Below, one piece after another: positions 60,140 to 64,000 of a stretch of DNA of 64,000 bases. How positions within the stretch are numbered: position 1 is the first letter of the stretch; each line of letters begins with the position of its first letter. Location: the NCBI GenBank assembly GCA_013339895.1, contig JABACO010000015.1:2985741-3049740 (forward strand). Direction: 5' to 3'. Origin of the DNA: Ephydatia muelleri (taxonomy: Eukaryota > Porifera > Demospongiae > Spongillida > Spongillidae). The notes beneath the pieces were generated by a model that was given only the letters and a program-made list of their open reading frames with translations, was not told the DNA's origin and did no database searches. Made by a program: the position numbers and the translations under genes.

Positions 60140-62205
60140 CCGCCAGTTATATTGATCTTACCGAAGCGCATGTTCGGATCGAAGAAGGTAGAAAGGGCAT
60201 TTAGAGCAGAACGGTGCCAGCAGTTTCCATGGTTACACTACAACATCGACCGAGATGCAGCATTTTGCCACGTTTGTATGCAAGCTGACAATGAAGGCCA
60301 GTTTTTGAGCAGCACTAAAAGGGAGTCATCATTCACTATTAACGGATTTCCAAACTGGAAGGAGGCAACATGCTCTTTTCGCAGTCACTAACACCACCTT
60401 GAAGCAGTTGAGGCCATTATTGTTACACCAAAGCAAAGTGCTAATAAAGGTGTTCTATTGAACCACGAACACCTAGAACAGAAAGAAATGAATAGAGCTG
60501 TTTTTAAACATTCTTGAAAACATCAGATTTCTGGCACGACAAGGCTTGCCTTTACGGAATGTTGTGGACGAGGATAGCAATTTTGGTGCACTGCTCTCCC
60601 TACAGTCAAAACAGTGTCCTGATCACAAAACCTGGATTGCACCAAAAAAAAAAAAAATAGGACTCCAAGTGTGCTAAATATAGCCTATTTATTTTTTCAT
60701 TTCAGTCCAACTTTGTTTCCGTGCGTTTTACACTAACAAGTATACGTTATACGATATTCAAAATGAATGCCTAAAGATTATGTCATCCCATATTCTTTGT
60801 AAGCTGAGCAGAGATATTCAAGAAAGTGGCTGGTTCACCATTATGGCTGATGAATGCACAGATGTGGCTAATAAGGAGCAATTTACTATTTGTATTCGCT
60901 GGATAAACAAGAACTTAGAAGATCATGAATACTTTATTGAGCTATATGAAATGGAAGATATAACCTCAGACAGTCTTGTACACGCTATCAAGGACACCCT
61001 TTTAAGGATGAATCTCAGTGTGTCCAACTGCCGAGGACAGTGCTATGACGGGGCTTCCAATATGAGTGGACACAGGAATGGTGTTTCAGCACAAATCACT
61101 GCAGAAGAAAGCCGAGTGCTCTACACACACTGTTATGGACGTTCATTAAATCTAACTGTAAGTGATGCTATTAAACAGTCTAAGACTTGCCAAGATGCAC
61201 TAGAAACTGCTTATGAAATTACAAGATTTGTTAAGTTCTCTCCAAAAAGAAATGCAGCATTTGACCGGATTAAGAATGAGTTATCCACTGAGGATAGTAC
61301 AAGTGATTTCGGCGGATCTATTAAAAAATTCTGTGCCACCAGGTGGACTGTTCGTGGAAAGTCGGTAGACAGCATCCTTAACAATTATTGCATTTTGAAG
61401 GAACTTTGGGAACAGTGCCTTGAAACACATTTTGATCCTGATGTTAAAGGGCGGATCATTGGTGTAAAATCTCAGATGACCAAGTTTGATTTTATTTTTG
61501 AGCTTCAACTATATGAAAGGATACTATTGTAATATCAGTGACTCATACAGGTAGTTGATTGGTTGACAATCCCAAACAACTGATTGGTTAGGATCACTCT
61601 TTCAGTTAGGATCGCTCTTTCAGACCAGCTGTCAGGTTAGGATCACTCTTTCAGACCAGCTGTCATGTACATGATTCAGTGATTGATAATGATGCTATAT
61701 ATGTGTTGTGTATGTGATTTGAGATAAGATGGTTTCCCAAACAGCATCCAATATTGCTTTGATCAACCAAGCTACACCATTTAAAGCAATTTTATTGAAT
61801 GCTGCTAATCTAAAAGACTATTCAATAGAATTGAGCAAAGTGGATAAAGATGATATAAGCTTGTATGACCTTCGTTGCCAATGGCAGATCTTTGCAACAA
61901 GTATCAATGCTCAATCTGACAATAAACCTTTTACTTAGCAGGATACTTTACCGTACCTTAGAAGTCTATCATGTGTTCAACGTGACTTTTTTTAGCCAAG
62001 TGTTACTCCTGGCTCGCCTTATTCCCAGCCACCAATGCAGTGAGTGAGAGGTCATTTTCTTCAATGAGACGGATTAAGAGCTATTTGCGGAGTGCAATGA
62101 TGCAATAAAGACTGAATTATCTTATGATACTAAACATCTACAAAGAGCAGCTGGATGCCGTTGATTTATCTACAATTGCGAATGACTTTGTTTGTGGATG
62201 ATGTT
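60140..62205 (+). pseudogene. hAT transposase, TTF zinc finger / dimerisation type, broken
   Basis: Three readable parts. 60160-60391: VERAFRAERCQQFPWLHYN, AFCHVCMQADNEGQF and FTINGFPNWKEA, a TTF-type zinc finger. 60490-60650, frame-shifted: NIRFLARQGLPLRN. 60780-61532: WFTIMADECTDVANKEQFTI, CRGQCYDGASNMSGHRNGVS, YTHCYGRSLNLTVSDAIKQS and KFCATRWTVRGKSV, the RNase H-like core. 61990-62205: LFPATNAVSERSFSSMRRIK, SYLRSAMMQ, a TAA, then NYLMILNIYKEQLDAVDL, the hAT dimerisation region. Between 61532 and 61990 expected sequence is missing and repeats occur. Domesticated ZMYM/ZNF862-like proteins share this architecture, but the breaks and insertion context show a transposon. Confidence -1.
61590..61672. 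repeat. TTAGGATC(A/G)CTCTTTCAG repeat
   Basis: Three units of about 30 bp, two with ACCAGCTGTCA, inside the hAT element. Confidence -1.
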
Positions 62206-62569
62206 TTTGGTCAATTCTAATTGCGTTTGGTAAAATTTAAATTTGTAATTTGAATTGCATATTTGCACAATACTATACTACAAAGTACGGCGGCTATCGA
62301 TTTAGTAATTTTTCATGGCCACGCCCAAGCCGGACCAATGCCTAATTGCTTCCGCCACTCCTGCATTATGCATGGTACGTCATCAAATGTTGAGTATTAA
62401 ATTTAAGAAGTCGGCAGAATTGACTTTTCTAGTTTACCATGCATATTGCTTCAAATGGGTACAATCACGAATAACCCAGAATTTTCTGCTGTAGTGGGCG
62501 ATTAATATCTTGTATTTCTCTTATGGCGGTCCCCATTGCATATGTGAATATGTCAAACCATTATTACAG

Positions 62570-62892
62570 ATATGAAACATGTGCTATGCCCAGAAGATGG
62601 AGATGACCTCTATACCTTCATAAAGAGTGCTACACGACACTGGAAGGACATTGCGAGAGCACTGACGATGACCCACGTTCAGACCAAGGACATTATCTCC
62701 ACCTCAGGGCTGACCCAGCAAAGTGACTACTTCCAGGAAATGCTGCACAGATGGCTCAAATGGGCCCCTCCAGTCCACCCTCTCCCCACCACTGAAGACC
62801 TGGCTGATGCCCTGAGAGCTGCTGGGGCAGAGGGTGTGGCTTACAAGCTAATGAAAAGTTCTCAATTCACATCAGACTGCAGATTAATTTAA
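62570..62892 (+). CDS. Death-domain exon, copy E (intact)
   Basis: Begins after TTATTACAG; with exon 1 it reads ...KS-Y-MKHVLCPEDGDD. Full Death domain with RHWKDIARALTMTHVQTKDI, SDYFQEMLHRWLKWAPPVHP and DALRAAGAEGVAYKLMK, ending DCRLI and TAA. The upstream intron shows the same 3' half as copy C (TTGACTTTTCTAGTTTACCA). If the 2.3-kb hAT insert is spliced out with the intron, this gene could still be expressed. The stretch 62900-64000 shows no recognisable gene or repeat. Confidence -1.
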
Positions 62893-64000
62893 ATCAATAC
62901 AATCTCACAATCTGTTCTGCCATGTCACGAACCTAAAGCAATAGACAAGCAGGACAGGTATTATTATGTCTCTTTACATATATGCTTCAAAGCTATAAAA
63001 CTTATTTTATATTGTACTAACATCGACTTAAAAATAATTGGCTGCGATAGAGACGTTCCATTTGAAGTTACAAGTCGGTATGTCGCTCTCACACGAAGAA
63101 ATGTTTTCTAAAAAAGCGTCAATATTATGTATTTCACTCAGGAACTACACATCTGCAAGGTGGAATAGCTCCCGAAAGTTTCTGTATAACTCCGAAAAAC
63201 TGCTGAACGGTCAGCATTCCCGTTTCATTTGCTACAATCAATTTTGATGTTGTTTTAAATGGAAACGACGACTATATTGAAGCTACATGGTACGTTAATA
63301 AACATCAGTCATAAGGTAGTTAGGCAAACTTTGACCTATGCTATCTGCACCACTAATGACTTCATATTTACCTATAATTACATTCCACAAGCCAATTAAC
63401 AACAGAACAAACTAAGCTATGTTATTGAATTTTAAGAGACAGCTTTTAGCAACGCCCTTTCTTTGAGCTCTCGCAACTATAGATGGTGCAGTATACCTGA
63501 AAGACTTGCACATACAATGTTTCATTTGTGTAGCTCATGTATGCTTGATCCTAAACATAGTGGTACACTGCCCTGCATCGAGTTATGTGTATCTGCAGGT
63601 CAGTGTGTTGAGTCTGCTGTATACCTTCCATCATTAGTGATAGGCAGGTGATGTACAGCAAGTGATTAGCATGTGTTACTAACGTGTACTCGGTCGGTAT
63701 ACTTTTCTCAATGTCACATTGTGGGCACACCAACCTTGATGGCATTAAATATTACTGACTCTCAACGTGTAGTAATATGATCATGTATAAGTAGCAAACA
63801 CCATACAAAACAGCACATGATATTTCCTTGCACAAACTGCATTTCAAAGGCAAGCACTGTTGCAGAATGAATTTATAAGAAGTTAAGGTAGCTGATGCAT
63901 GTGACATTATGAATCTGTCAACTAATGAGACAATGTGGAGAATGGAATATCGCCTGGTTTGCATGTGTAGGGCGTTGTGCTCTATTAAAGTCGTGTTTGT

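Larger units (their letters stand above)
60093..62363 (+). mobile_element. hAT element (TTF/ZMYM-like transposase) in the copy E intron
   Basis: The left end CAGCTAGGGTGGGGGAACC is weakly like the complement of the right end (CAGGAGTGGCGGAAGC). The matching intron of copy C (48720-49049) runs straight from GAGGCCTA to TATGCATGGTACG at 48846, so it is an empty site. TTATGCATGG follows the element here. Any 8-bp duplication is too eroded to read. Decayed but carries all three transposase parts. Confidence -1.

Noticed and set aside
60780..61532. Host ZMYM/ZNF862-like gene
   Set aside because: The empty-site comparison, internal stop near the C-terminus and missing middle segment show a decayed hAT transposon rather than a domesticated gene.

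Overview
The window is eukaryotic and metazoan. Coding sequence is split by very short introns (54 and 56 bp are readable in the gene at 459-3810), GT/AG junctions are visible, and there are long (GT)n/(CA)n tracts, poly-C/poly-G runs and a dense mix of metazoan transposons. Short introns, a DUF6589-type gene, multiplied Death-domain genes and HECT-like debris suggest a marine invertebrate, most probably a sponge. That placement is inference; no rRNA or mitochondrial marker is present. No tRNA, rRNA, operon or CRISPR array was recognised. Positions 43001-44000 are an assembly gap.

Layout. 0.5-3.8 kb (-): decayed multi-exon DUF6589-type gene. 4.6-7.4 kb: MITE, palindrome, fold-back repeat. 7.4-12.0 kb (-): broken Death-domain gene whose intron carries a 23-bp minisatellite, interrupted by a hAT-like element with a nested LINE and by a second LINE fragment. 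12.5-13.6 kb (-): Ty3/Gypsy remnant. 13.85-16.4 kb (+): best-preserved LINE, with RT and a C-terminal zinc knuckle plus restriction-like endonuclease-like region. 17.2-22.3 kb: HECT-like scrap, two more fragments of that LINE, an intact Death-domain exon and a MITE. 24.7-26.3 kb: degraded Jockey/CR1-type LINE. 27-29.5 kb: long (GT)n and a 54-bp minisatellite open on both strands. 31.0-33.2 kb: element flanked by TTAA. 34.0-38.8 kb (-): broken phosphorylase b kinase alpha regulatory subunit gene invaded by three inverted-repeat elements. 39.1-40.3 kb: Ty3/Gypsy remnant. 44.6-47.0 kb: LINE fragments and a large TGAT/TGAC array. 47.4-59.0 kb: two inverted copies of a piggyBac-like element. 48.7-62.9 kb: three more Death-domain gene copies, two of them hit by hAT elements.

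The recurring signal is a small gene family: a short first exon, an intron, then one exon encoding a complete Death domain. Five copies lie in 64 kb. In two of them the intron contains a 23-bp tandem array that starts at the 5' splice site and looks like an amplified copy of it. Two copies were interrupted by different hAT elements, one leaving an 8-bp direct repeat, the other giving a near-exact empty-site comparison. Most other protein-coding sequence is transposon-derived and broken by frameshifts or stops. Raw-sequence indel errors cannot be excluded for single-base breaks, but multi-base insertions, in-frame stops and missing exons are harder to explain that way.
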